Source of the DNA: Nitrospirillum iridis
GTDB taxonomy: Bacteria > Pseudomonadota > Alphaproteobacteria > Azospirillales > Azospirillaceae
DNA: 64,000 bases
Reading direction: 5' to 3'
Assembly: GCF_014205765.1 (NCBI RefSeq)
Contig: NZ_JACIIZ010000003.1
Location: forward strand, 248,001-312,000
In this document: positions 16,312 through 25,083 of the stretch, one piece after another
Layout: every line of letters begins with the position of its first letter
Numbering within the stretch: the first letter of the stretch is position 1
Position numbers and translations under genes: made by a program
The notes under the pieces: generated by a model
Told to the model about the DNA's origin: nothing
The model's input: only the letters and a program-made list of their open reading frames with translations
Databases searched by the model: none

Positions 16312-19300
16312 GGGGCGATCCCCGAACCGGCGCCGGCACCGGAACTTGGGGCGCTGGCGGCCGATGGCCGTGTGGCCGCCACCGTTCCCGTCACCTCATG
16401 CTGGGCGGCGGAGGTGAGATAGTGGCAGGCGGCCAACAACTCCGGCGCGTCGTGGCTCAGCGACAGCGTCAGGATTTCCAGGACATAGGGCCGGTGGCGG
16501 ATGAAGGTCGCGATGGCGGGCTTGGTCCAATAGGCCTCGGGTCGCGGCCCCAGGCCCATGGCCGGCCAGGGCGACAACCAGGCCACCAGGTCGGCGTCCA
16601 GCCGGTCGCCCAGTTCCGCCACGGTGCCGACGTCACGGAAGACGACGCTGGCCGTCACCGTCAGGCGGACATAGGGCGGGTTTTCGACAGCCAGGGTGAT
16701 GAAGGGGCTGATGCGCGATTGGACCGTGTCCCGCACGGAGGCCAGCACCGCGTCCGTCGCCATGGGGGTGGTGGCGTCGGTGACGTCCGGCATGCTCGGA
16801 CCGGCCACCAGCACCAGCCGAACCGCGCCGGGGGGCGGCCGGTCGGCCCCGTCGCCGGGCGTGACCACCGCCACCTGCCACAGGGTGGGATAGTCGGCCA
16901 GCACCAGCCGGGCGTAGTCCCAGGCCTGCACGCCGCGGTTCTTATGACGCAGGCGCTCCGCCATCCAGACGTGGAAGGGGCGTCCCACCGCCTTGGACCG
17001 CCCGCCGGTGGAGGGCAGGGGCTGGTCGATCGTGGCGATGCCGTCCAGGGTCGGATCGCTGGTGGTGATGGTGCCGGCGGGAAGCGGCGTGTCCAGGGTC
17101 TCGGCCCCGCCGGGCCCGATCCAGTCCGCCACCAGGGCATTGGGCACCAGTCCCGCCAGCAGGGGGAAGGCGTCGGCCTGCTGCTGCACGCTGGCGCGGA
17201 GCCAGGCCAGGCCCTGTCCACCAGGTGCCAAGGTCGCCGTGCCCAGGGTGACGATGCCGGTGTAGCGCAAACCGTCCGTGTCATCGCCCCGCAGGCCATC
17301 GGGCGGCGTCAGGTCTATCCAACTCGCCCCATTGGAGCCGTCGCTGGCCATGGCCCATGTCACGGGCGGTGTTTCCGTTCCCCGGTCCACGAGGGCGCTG
17401 GTCAGTTGCGCCAGCAAGGTCAGCACCGGAACCTCACCGGCGGCGACGCCCGTCAGGCCGATATAGAGGGCGCCGTCCTGGTCGATGGGGGCCAGCAGCG
17501 GGGCGGTCGCCCCCTCGTTCCAAACGACCGCCGTCGTGCCGCTGAAGGGAACCAGGTGGTAGTAGGTGGTACCGATGCCGCCCGGCACGGTATCGGCGGC
17601 GGTGTAGGACAGTGAAACCTGGGCGGCCGAGGGCAGCCATGGCTGGTTGGGATAATACTGGTCGGGGCTGGAACCCTCGCAGGCGGTGATGCAGGCCTGC
17701 ATGCTGTCGGAATAGGGCTGGGTCAGGCTGGTCTTGGCGGATGTCAGGCTGGAGGCCAGCTTGGGACGGGCGACGGCCGGGGCCTGGTCGCCGCTGGCGG
17801 CGACCGTGTCGGAAACCTGCTTCGCCGCGTCCAGCAGGGCTTGGGCCTGGGGGCCGGCGGTGGCCCCGGCGGCGCTCAGCGCGGCGCCGTTGGCGGCCAG
17901 CCAGGTGCGCAGGGCATCGCATACGTCGGCGGAACTGGGGTTGGCCGGCTTGCTGAACAGGCCGAGCAGGCCGCCGCGTTGCGCCCCGCCCGCCTGCTTC
18001 AGCGCCGTCTCCAGGCTGCTCTGCCAAGTGGCCGCCTGGTCGGGGGGGAGTGTGGCGAAGTCGGAGTCCAGCAGGGTCACCGCCGTTCCGGCCAGGCCCG
18101 ACAGCGCCTGGTCAAGCGAACTTGATACCGCGTCGGTGTAGTCATCGTCGCTGGCGGTGGCGTTGGCGCGCTCCACCGGGGTGAACAGGCCGGCGGCGGC
18201 GGCCACTTTGCCCAGTCCGGCGTTCTGCCGGGCGCATTCCTCCTCGCAGGCCGACGCGTCCGGCAGCTCGCGCAGGGCGGCGGCCATGACGTTGCTGGCG
18301 TACAGGGTGTCGCCGAAGGCGTAGGTGGGATCCGTCAGCGTCAGGCATAGGGCGCCGGTGGCCGGATCGTAGGAGGCGGGAGGAACATCCTGGCTGACCG
18401 GCAGGCCGGCGAAGACGCTGGCGGGCAGCACGGGTTCCGCCGGATCGGGTATGTCATCCCCGTCTTCGGTGCGGAACAGGTAGGTGACGGCGCTGCTTGA
18501 GCTGCCGGTGGCGGTCGCCAGGGTCCACCAGCCGGGGTCCGCCACGGTGAAGGCCGCCAGGAAGGACTGGTTGGTGAACAACGTCCCGGGCGGCAGCTCG
18601 TTCCCATCGGGATCGACCACGTAACCCTGGTAATATCCCCGGAAGCCGGTGCTGGTTTGCGGCAGGCCGTACCAGTCAACCCGGACATCCAGGCTGTCCA
18701 GCCGCTTCACGAACAACTCGGTGGCGGTCATCTCCAGCGCGGCACCCTGCACCGGCGGCGACCCGAACAGGGCGAAGGGGGTGGACGGATCGATGGGCCC
18801 GTTGGGGCCGGACAGGGTGAGGTTGGTGAACCCCTCGACCGCCGCCGCCACCGAGACGCGGGTGAGATCCAGGGCCGACAGCAGGGCGTAAGGGTAGACT
18901 TGCGCCGTGCCGGCCCCGCCCTCCACCGCCACCGGCGTCTGGTCGAACACCGCCAGCAGGGTCGGCACCGTCGTCGTCGGCACCGGGGTGGCCGGTGTCG
19001 GCGGCACCGCGTCCTTTGAAGCCGGGGTGGTCGCCAGCGCCACCAGCGGGTCGGCCTGGGTGCCCAGGGTGAAGCCTAGCGTGTAGGTGGTGCGCCCGGT
19101 GGCGCCGGTCGGCGACAAATCCCAGGCCATCCCATACCAGGCGCTGCCGCCACCGCCGCCCGGCGTGCCTACACCCGGCGGCAGGACGGCGAAGTCCGGC
19201 ACCGCCACCCAGCCCCCGCCGGTGGAGTAATAGAGCGCCAGCGATTGGCGCAGGACTTGCGCCAGCACGGCGGCGGGATCGTCGATACCGGCCTGGGCGG

Positions 19301-20630
19301 CGATGGCGTCCAGCGCGGGTTGCACGGCCGCCAGGCTCTCCGCCGTGAAGTCCAGGGCCAGGCCCACCGCGCGTTCCCCCGCGGTCAGCATCAGCGTCTC
19401 GCTGGCGACGGCGAAGCCCAGGGTGGCGGCGGTGGTGGTCAGCACACCCACCGTGCTGGGCACCGTGTCGCCGAAGAGGGGGAAGGGGGTGGTGATGGCG
19501 GGCGCTTGCGCGGACAAGGCCACGGTGCCGCTGTACACCCCCGTCTTTTGGCCGGGGCCGCCCTCTTCGGCGGCGGCGTGGGCGATCCGCAGGGTGCGCA
19601 GGGTCGTTACGGACACCCCCATGGCGGCCAGCGGGGTGGTCGCGGCATAGGTGATGGCCTGGCCGGACGCGTCGGTGCCGGCGGGAAAATGTGTCCCCGC
19701 CGGCACATCGGCTTCCGTCGTTCCCTGGTCCGTGGTGAAGGTGAGATACAGCTGGTCCGGCACCGCCTCCCGGTCCCGCTGGCGCAGCACCTGCCCATCG
19801 TAGAAATCGACCAACCGGTCCGCCGTCCGGTTCACCGTGCGCTGCGCGTGCCGGAACAGGGTGGCGAAGGCGATGTACAGGGCGGCCTGGGGGGCATGCG
19901 CCTGGGAATTCAGTGATTCCTCCAGCGCGTCGGCCGCCTCGGCGGCGACGCGTTCCAGCGTCGCGGAAAGAAGGTCGATCAGCGCTTCCAGCACTGTCGC
20001 CAGGGTATTCTGCCAGTCCCGGTCCGCTGGCCATCGATTGCGGCCCTGGTCCGCCCCGTTCTTCGCGAAAGGCTTTCCACCGGCATGCCAGGCGCCGGAC
20101 AGGTGGTGGAAGGCCCCATCCATTCCCAGGCCGCCCGCGGCGAGGTGGTGGGACAGCCTGCCCAGGGCCGGCGCCAGCGCGGTGCGGATTTCGCGCTGGA
20201 TGGTGCGCGCCAGGATGCCCTCCGCCCAGGGGGTGCCCTGGCCGTGATCCAGCATCGCCGCCAGCCGCGCGACCCGGTCCAACAGCCGCCGGAGGGGTGG
20301 GTGGCACCGCTCATGATCGTGATGGCGGTGGATCTCGTGGATGTCGCGGCGCGATTGACCGTGGATGTCCTCCACGTCCAAGCCGGACAGCACCGCCAGG
20401 GCGATGGCGGGGTCGGAGGCGAAGAAAGCCGTCCAGTCGCCGTCCACAGCGTCGTTCAGGTCGTAGAAATTGATGAGCGCCCCGTATTCCGCCGAAAACG
20501 CCAGAAGCTGGCTCAGCGTCCGCCCGTCGACGGGTGCCTGGCCCGGCGCCGGCCCTTGCAGAAGCCGGTCCAGCTGGCTGGCGGCCGTGTTGAGGACAGG
20601 GCCCGGCCTGGTGCCGGAGGCGTGTGCCAT
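16308..20630 (-). CDS. eCIS baseplate J / gp6-like protein (Pvc11/Afp11) with helical insertion
   Basis: 1440 aa, long for the family. The C-terminal third contains ERLRHKNRGVQAWDYARLVL (1225-1244), the usual baseplate-J-like segment, and DTVQSRISPFITLAVENPPY. The N-terminal half contains VDFYDGQVLRQRDREAVPDQ and PAGTHFPAG, also typical. Between about 780 and 990 sits an Ala/Ser/Asp-rich helical block flanked by CEEEC (795-799) and CITAC (980-984), with one more Cys at 904; this looks like an insertion and is not part of the usual gp6 core. The protein forms the wedge ring that triggers sheath contraction. It starts 7 bases downstream of gp25. Confidence 0.88.
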   Translation of the reverse strand: MAHASGTRPGPVLNTAASQLDRLLQGPAPGQAPVDGRTLSQLLAFSAEYGALINFYDLNDAVDGDWTAFFASDPAIALAVLSGLDVEDIHGQSRRDIHEIHRHHDHERCHPPLRRLLDRVARLAAMLDHGQGTPWAEGILARTIQREIRTALAPALGRLSHHLAAGGLGMDGAFHHLSGAWHAGGKPFAKNGADQGRNRWPADRDWQNTLATVLEALIDLLSATLERVAAEAADALEESLNSQAHAPQAALYIAFATLFRHAQRTVNRTADRLVDFYDGQVLRQRDREAVPDQLYLTFTTDQGTTEADVPAGTHFPAGTDASGQAITYAATTPLAAMGVSVTTLRTLRIAHAAAEEGGPGQKTGVYSGTVALSAQAPAITTPFPLFGDTVPSTVGVLTTTAATLGFAVASETLMLTAGERAVGLALDFTAESLAAVQPALDAIAAQAGIDDPAAVLAQVLRQSLALYYSTGGGWVAVPDFAVLPPGVGTPGGGGGSAWYGMAWDLSPTGATGRTTYTLGFTLGTQADPLVALATTPASKDAVPPTPATPVPTTTVPTLLAVFDQTPVAVEGGAGTAQVYPYALLSALDLTRVSVAAAVEGFTNLTLSGPNGPIDPSTPFALFGSPPVQGAALEMTATELFVKRLDSLDVRVDWYGLPQTSTGFRGYYQGYVVDPDGNELPPGTLFTNQSFLAAFTVADPGWWTLATATGSSSSAVTYLFRTEDGDDIPDPAEPVLPASVFAGLPVSQDVPPASYDPATGALCLTLTDPTYAFGDTLYASNVMAAALRELPDASACEEECARQNAGLGKVAAAAGLFTPVERANATASDDDYTDAVSSSLDQALSGLAGTAVTLLDSDFATLPPDQAATWQSSLETALKQAGGAQRGGLLGLFSKPANPSSADVCDALRTWLAANGAALSAAGATAGPQAQALLDAAKQVSDTVAASGDQAPAVARPKLASSLTSAKTSLTQPYSDSMQACITACEGSSPDQYYPNQPWLPSAAQVSLSYTAADTVPGGIGTTYYHLVPFSGTTAVVWNEGATAPLLAPIDQDGALYIGLTGVAAGEVPVLTLLAQLTSALVDRGTETPPVTWAMASDGSNGASWIDLTPPDGLRGDDTDGLRYTGIVTLGTATLAPGGQGLAWLRASVQQQADAFPLLAGLVPNALVADWIGPGGAETLDTPLPAGTITTSDPTLDGIATIDQPLPSTGGRSKAVGRPFHVWMAERLRHKNRGVQAWDYARLVLADYPTLWQVAVVTPGDGADRPPPGAVRLVLVAGPSMPDVTDATTPMATDAVLASVRDTVQSRISPFITLAVENPPYVRLTVTASVVFRDVGTVAELGDRLDADLVAWLSPWPAMGLGPRPEAYWTKPAIATFIRHRPYVLEILTLSLSHDAPELLAACHYLTSAAQHEVTGTVAATRPSAASAPSSGAGAGSGIAP

Positions 20631-20637
20631 CGCCGCC

Positions 20638-21066
20638 TCACGGCGACGGAGGCGTCAGCGTCGCCTCCAGCAGATAGAAGGGATAGACAAGGTTGCTGCG
20701 CACATTGGTTTGACGCACCACGAAATCGATGCTGATTTGGGCCAATCCCTGCCGGGGATCGATTTCCGCGACCTCGATGCGCTCCGCGTCGATGCGCGGT
20801 TCCCATTCCAGGATGGCGCGCGCCAGCATATCCCGGATCTGGTTCGCGTGGGTGTTGGTCAGGTTGGTGAACACCTTCTGCCACAGCGAGCAGCCGTAGG
20901 TGGCCAGCATCAGCCGCTCCCCCAGGCTGGTGGACATCAGGATCCACAGGCTTTCCTTGATGTCCTGAACCCCTGAACTCATGACCACGGTGGCGGAGGT
21001 GCGATCGAAGGTGGGGGGGAAGGACCAGCCGGTGCCCAGGAAGGCGGCGTCATCGGTGTAGACCAT
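20638..21066 (-). CDS. eCIS gp25-like baseplate lysozyme-fold protein (Pvc9/Afp9)
   Basis: 142 aa. Typical gp25 features: TSLGERLMLATYGCSLW in the first half and MLARAILEWEPRIDAERIEV in the second. In T4-like tails gp25 joins the baseplate to the first sheath ring. The stop is 7 bases before the gp6-like start, and the start is 3 bases after the PAAR stop. PAAR comes before gp25 here, whereas in Afp/PVC gp25 comes first. Confidence 0.93.
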   Translation of the reverse strand: MVYTDDAAFLGTGWSFPPTFDRTSATVVMSSGVQDIKESLWILMSTSLGERLMLATYGCSLWQKVFTNLTNTHANQIRDMLARAILEWEPRIDAERIEVAEIDPRQGLAQISIDFVVRQTNVRSNLVYPFYLLEATLTPPSP

Positions 21067-21069
21067 CGC

Positions 21070-21369
21070 CTAGCCTCCGATCATGACGGTGGGCAGGCCG
21101 AGGACGATGCTGCCGCCGTGGGCCGTGCTGTCCCCCATGCGGGCTGCGGGCATGCCTTCGACCAGGACCGTGGACGATCCCTTGACGATGCTGTCCGGGG
21201 GGCCGACGCAGACCAGCATGTCCCCCACCTTGGCGGCGGGCAGGCCGCCGATCAGCACGGTCGGCGCGCCGGGGCCGGCCACCGGGCCGCCGACATGGGG
21301 GATGGGCGGTACCCCCGGCGTCACCAGGGGGCAGGTGTGCATGTCGGTCAGTCGGGCGGCGGGCGGCAT
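21070..21369 (-). CDS. PAAR-domain spike tip (Pvc10/Afp10)
   Basis: 99 aa, a single PAAR domain with nothing added. Seen: AARLTDMHTCPL, VLIGGLPAAKVGDMLVC, VLVEGMPAARMGDSTAHGG and LPTVMIGG, the repeats of the PAAR cone with His/Cys residues able to bind the tip metal. It sharpens the VgrG-like spike. No effector extension is present. It starts 19 bases after the spike gene. Confidence 0.95.
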   Translation of the reverse strand: MPPAARLTDMHTCPLVTPGVPPIPHVGGPVAGPGAPTVLIGGLPAAKVGDMLVCVGPPDSIVKGSSTVLVEGMPAARMGDSTAHGGSIVLGLPTVMIGG

Positions 21370-21388
21370 GGGTTCGCTGTCCTTCCCG

Positions 21389-23191
21389 TCAATTGATCTT
21401 CACCAGGGAACCCTGGATGGTCAGCATGCCCGACGATACCAGCTTGGCCTCGCCACTGCCCTGGGCGCTGAAGGTGGACGACGCGCTCTGCTTGATCTGC
21501 AGGCCCTCAACCGACACCGTCGCATTGGATTTCAGTGACAGGTTGCCCTGGGCGCTGATGGCGATATCGCCCTTCGCGTTCAGGGTCAGCTTGGCGGCGC
21601 TGTCCACCGTCACCCCGGCGGCGGCCATGGTGATGGTGTTGCCGTTCAGATCGGCCACCGTCACCGTCTTGGCATCGTCATCCAAGCGCACCTTCTGGCC
21701 ACCGGGCGTGCTGATCTCCACCGCCTTCTTGTCCTCGAAGAAGTCGATGCGCAGCTTGGACCGGGTGACGATGGTCTTCTGGTTGTTCTCGGCGTCGGGG
21801 GTGATGGGCGGGGGATTTTTCTTGCTGTACAGGCTGCCGACGATGACGGGGAAACGGGGGTCGTCATTCATGAACGCCACCACCACCTCTTCCCCGACCT
21901 CCGGATAGAACACGGCGCCGATGGCGTTGTAGGCGTAGAAGGAGCCCAGCCGCGCCCACACCCCCAAGCTGCCGCCCGCCTGAAGCAGGGGCAGCTGGAC
22001 GTAGACGCGGAATTCGCCGTCCGGATCCTGGGCGACCTTCTGCACCAGCCCGGTTTGCAGGTTGGATACCGGCGGCAGCTGGCCCGAGGCCCCCGGCGCC
22101 GGAATGTCGGGCGTCACCGCCGTGAACCAATCCGGCGACAGGCCCAACCCCAGGGTGGTGCGCCACAGGCCATCCGTCACGGCGTGGTGCACGTCCGAGA
22201 CGTAATAGTCGCCATTGAAGCGGCCGCCCAGCCCGGCCATCGTCACCACGCCCCCGGTCTTGGCCAGGGTGCTGCCCAGGAAGGTCGCGGTGCCGCGCAG
22301 CTTTGCCAGCTTGCTTTTCAGCAGATCGGCCGACGACCAGGTCGTCAGGTCGGCAGTGGGCAGGGTGCCGCCGGTCTGCTGGGGGAACTGCGTGATGTTG
22401 AACACCTTCGCCAACTGGTCGGAGGAGATGTTGCCCGGTTCGCTGACCGACGCGCTGGCCTGCCCCGACTTGGCCAGCGCCTGGGTCGCCGGGTCCCAGG
22501 CGAAACTTTGAATGGCGCTGGGGGTGTATTGCGTGGCGGCGTCCATCGTCCCGTCGAAATCCATCAGGGAGTCGCCGAAGGTCACCGTCAGGGAGGGGGA
22601 CTGGCTGGTATCGGGCGGGGCCACGGTGACGGTGTCCCCATCGGCGATGACCACCATGCCGTTCAACTGCGCGCGCACCACCATCAGGTCCCAGTCGCTG
22701 CAATAGTACTGGACCAGGGATTCCTGGGTGGTCGTGGTGGCGGTCACCGCCGGCGTCAGGCCGGCGTTGCTGATCAACGAACTGATCAGCTGACTGTCGG
22801 TGACGTTCTCATAGATGGCGTTGCGCCGGGCCAGCGTCATCTTCATCGCCAGGTCGGTGGCCTCCACCACCAGGCGTGAGGGGCCGTTCATCGTCACTTC
22901 CAGACCCTGGCGGTACACCACGCCGGAGAAAACCCGCGTCTCCTGGCCGTCATAGCCCAGCGTAATGGATAGCGTGGCGCCGGGAATCAGCGCGGTGGAA
23001 TCGGCGATGGGGAAATCTTCGGCCGCGGCGCTGCCGTCGTACAGCACCAGCCGCGCCTTGGGCAGCTTGTTCACCCCCGTCCAGACGTCGACGGAGACCA
23101 CCTGCCAGGAGCTGTCGATGGCCGAGCCGTTGGCGGTGATGGTGAACGTGGCCAGCGCGCCGGCGACCTGCTGGGGCGAGGGGGCGGTCAT
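21389..23191 (-). CDS. VgrG-like central spike (Pvc8/Afp8)
   Basis: 600 aa. Residues 1 to about 370 form the gp27-like hub (SWQVVSVDVWTGVNKLPKAR, YENVTDSQLISSLISNAGL). An OB-fold gp5-like domain follows at about 378-455 (GLVQKVAQDPDGEFRVYVQL, YPEVGEEVVVAFMNDDPRFP). The remainder is a beta-helical needle with regular short repeats (VTVDSAAKLTLNAKGDIAIS) ending at residue 600 with no added effector domain. The start overlaps the LysM stop by 4 bases (ATGA). Confidence 0.95.
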   Translation of the reverse strand: MTAPSPQQVAGALATFTITANGSAIDSSWQVVSVDVWTGVNKLPKARLVLYDGSAAAEDFPIADSTALIPGATLSITLGYDGQETRVFSGVVYRQGLEVTMNGPSRLVVEATDLAMKMTLARRNAIYENVTDSQLISSLISNAGLTPAVTATTTTQESLVQYYCSDWDLMVVRAQLNGMVVIADGDTVTVAPPDTSQSPSLTVTFGDSLMDFDGTMDAATQYTPSAIQSFAWDPATQALAKSGQASASVSEPGNISSDQLAKVFNITQFPQQTGGTLPTADLTTWSSADLLKSKLAKLRGTATFLGSTLAKTGGVVTMAGLGGRFNGDYYVSDVHHAVTDGLWRTTLGLGLSPDWFTAVTPDIPAPGASGQLPPVSNLQTGLVQKVAQDPDGEFRVYVQLPLLQAGGSLGVWARLGSFYAYNAIGAVFYPEVGEEVVVAFMNDDPRFPVIVGSLYSKKNPPPITPDAENNQKTIVTRSKLRIDFFEDKKAVEISTPGGQKVRLDDDAKTVTVADLNGNTITMAAAGVTVDSAAKLTLNAKGDIAISAQGNLSLKSNATVSVEGLQIKQSASSTFSAQGSGEAKLVSSGMLTIQGSLVKIN

Positions 23192-23886
23192 GGCGCGGTT
23201 TTCGCCAACGGCGGGAACAGAAGCTGGGTGCCTGGAATCAACTGCTTGAATGTATTCAACTTATTGAACTCCGCCACCCGAAGGTAATGCAGGCTGCTGC
23301 CATATATCCTCTTGCACAATGTGGGCAGGGAGTCGCCGGCCACCACGGTCACGATGTGCGTCATGTCGGGTGAGCGCTTGTTGGCCTGCTTGGCGAGCTG
23401 GCTTTCGCTGGTGAAGCCCAGGAAACTGACGGACATGCGTGCCCGCAACGGCGTCCCGTCCGGCCGGAACAGCGTGTAGTTGATGTCCATGGACTGAAGG
23501 CGGCAACCGAACTGCAGCATCCCCCAGGACAGCATCACGTAATTGGGGCTGTGGATGTTGCCGTTGAATTTGAGGACCAGGGCCTTGAAGCCGTTCACCA
23601 TGCTGGTGATGCCGTCCGCCGGGGCGTCCGCCTGCCCGGCCACCGGGCTGGGCACGACCCCGGTGGCGTCGAACACCAGTTCGAAAGCGACGCTGTCCGG
23701 GCCGCTGCGGTTGAAGTCCGGCGACGCGCCGTTGCTGCCCTGGGCCTGCCGGTCGTTGTAATAGATCGAATACTTGTAGCGGTAGGAGGCCGGGTTGATC
23801 CAGACGGTGTAGGGATCGCCCACCTGGGTGGTGAAGTTCTGGTCCGAATAGGCGGTGACGATCATTTTTTCCAGGCTGCCAGCCAT
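23188..23886 (-). CDS. LysM-containing baseplate hub protein (Pvc7/Afp7)
   Basis: 232 aa. The N-terminal tube-like part (about 1-170) is followed by a LysM motif (about 176-225: THIVTVVAGDSLPTLCKRIY, IPGTQLLFP). In Afp/PVC particles this protein bridges tube initiator, spike and wedges in the manner of T4 gp53. It shares one base with the preceding DUF5908 stop codon and overlaps the spike start, so the three genes are translated together. Confidence 0.93.
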   Translation of the reverse strand: MAGSLEKMIVTAYSDQNFTTQVGDPYTVWINPASYRYKYSIYYNDRQAQGSNGASPDFNRSGPDSVAFELVFDATGVVPSPVAGQADAPADGITSMVNGFKALVLKFNGNIHSPNYVMLSWGMLQFGCRLQSMDINYTLFRPDGTPLRARMSVSFLGFTSESQLAKQANKRSPDMTHIVTVVAGDSLPTLCKRIYGSSLHYLRVAEFNKLNTFKQLIPGTQLLFPPLAKTAP

Positions 23887-24074
23887 CAGCGTGCCTCCTG
23901 TGCCTTCAGCGCCCGCAGCACCTCACGGACGCAACGCGCCACCACCTCGTCGACCTGGTTGGACGACAGGCCGGAGGGACCGTCACCGCCCCCCGTCGGT
24001 TGGGGGCCGGCCGCCGGCTGCACCGGCTGGCCGATGGCCAGACGGACGCCGATTTCGCTGATGTGCAAGGGCAT
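23886..24074 (-). CDS. DUF5908 small eCIS protein (Pvc6/Afp6-like)
   Basis: 62 aa. The beginning MPLHISEIGVRLAIG and the short charged C-terminal helix (VDEVVARCVREVLRALKAQE) are as in the DUF5908 family, which is found almost only between the second tube gene and the LysM gene in eCIS clusters. Residues 20-40 are a Pro/Gly-rich linker. Function is unknown in the literature I know; a role as chaperone or assembly factor is inference. Confidence 0.82.
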   Translation of the reverse strand: MPLHISEIGVRLAIGQPVQPAAGPQPTGGGDGPSGLSSNQVDEVVARCVREVLRALKAQEAR

Positions 24075-24095
24075 GGTCCCTATCGCTCCCGCCGC

Positions 24096-24590
24096 CTAGC
24101 CGTTACCGCCGGCCAGGCTGCGCGTGACGTACGCGTATGAGAATTCCATCTGTTCGGTCAGAACCTCGTTCTTCAGGGAATCAAGCGGGCCGGCCATCCA
24201 GCGTACCGGCCAGGCCCGGTTGAAGTTCCATGTGACCAGCGGCGACTGGTCCGCGCCCAGCAACGACACCACCAGGGTTTGCGGCTGGATGGGGGCCGCC
24301 AGGGTGGAGCCCACGGTATCCGCCGCCCAGTTGGCCAGATAGGACGAGGCGGTGACGTATCCCCGCTTCAGGACCAGGTTGGCGTACTGGCCCTGTTTGG
24401 GAAGCCGGTGGCTGTACCGGTTCTCGCCGCCCTCCACCAGCGTCTCCACCTCCGTCTTCGCGTCCAGCCCCGACACCTCCTGGAAACTGGCGTCGGCGCT
24501 GCCGGACGGCTGTGACGCCGTCCCGCCGCTTCCCACGCTGACGGCGAAGAAGAACGCCGGTGCCGGATAATAGATGGCCGCTTTGGACAT
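24096..24590 (-). CDS. Second tail-tube protein, tube initiator (Pvc5/Afp5-like)
   Basis: 164 aa in the gp19-like tube fold: a first strand with PAPAFFFAVSVGS, then SFQEVSGLDAKTEVETLVEG (the widely shared FQEVSGL motif), QGQYANLVLKRGYVTAS and WNFNRAWPVRWMAGPLDS. Compared with the first tube protein it has different loop insertions, as expected of an initiator that adapts the hexameric tube to the hub. The start ATG at 24590 lies 8 bases after the stop of the first tube gene; a longer in-frame reading would overlap that gene and is rejected. Confidence 0.9.
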   Translation of the reverse strand: MSKAAIYYPAPAFFFAVSVGSGGTASQPSGSADASFQEVSGLDAKTEVETLVEGGENRYSHRLPKQGQYANLVLKRGYVTASSYLANWAADTVGSTLAAPIQPQTLVVSLLGADQSPLVTWNFNRAWPVRWMAGPLDSLKNEVLTEQMEFSYAYVTRSLAGGNG

Positions 24591-24598
24591 GGCCGGGA

Positions 24599-25048
24599 TC
24601 AGGGCGCCGAGATCGTCAGGGTTTCGTAGGCGATCTCGACGCTTTCCACCGCGACCTCGTTGCCTTCCGACTTCAGGTCGGTGCCGGTGATCTTGGTGGG
24701 CCAGGCGTTGTTCAGCGTCCAAACCATCTTGGGCGCGGCGGTTTCATCCAGCAGGTTCACCACCACCGTTTGGCGTTGGATGGTGTTCATGGCGATCTGA
24801 TTGAACCAATCCCACAGCGCCGTGTCGTTGACGAAGATGCCCTTGCGCATGGTCACGTTGCCGACCTTGCCCAGGCCGGGCATCTTGATCGGGTAGAAGC
24901 TGGGGCTGTCACCGTGCCGGTATTCGATGGGCCGCGCCTCGCTGTCCAGGCCCGTCACCTCCTGGAAGCTGACGGTATTGCTGCCGATCTGGACCGAAAA
25001 GTAGAATTTCGGCAACGGCCAAATGTTGTTTTGGGTCTCGCCGCTCAC
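24599..25048 (-). CDS. Main tail-tube protein (Pvc1/Afp1-like)
   Basis: 149 aa, gp19/Hcp-like fold. Seen: LPKFYFSVQIGSNTVSFQEV, DSEARPIEYRHGD, KVGNVTMRKGIFVN and WTLNNAWPTKITGTDLKSEG, all in the family positions. It polymerises as stacked hexamers inside the sheath. A Shine-Dalgarno GAAAGGAGGAAG precedes the start, consistent with a high-copy component. It sits 35 bases after the sheath gene. Confidence 0.95.
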   Translation of the reverse strand: MSGETQNNIWPLPKFYFSVQIGSNTVSFQEVTGLDSEARPIEYRHGDSPSFYPIKMPGLGKVGNVTMRKGIFVNDTALWDWFNQIAMNTIQRQTVVVNLLDETAAPKMVWTLNNAWPTKITGTDLKSEGNEVAVESVEIAYETLTISAP

Positions 25049-25083
25049 GGCTTCCTCCTTTCAAGTATCGGGACAAGGCGTTG

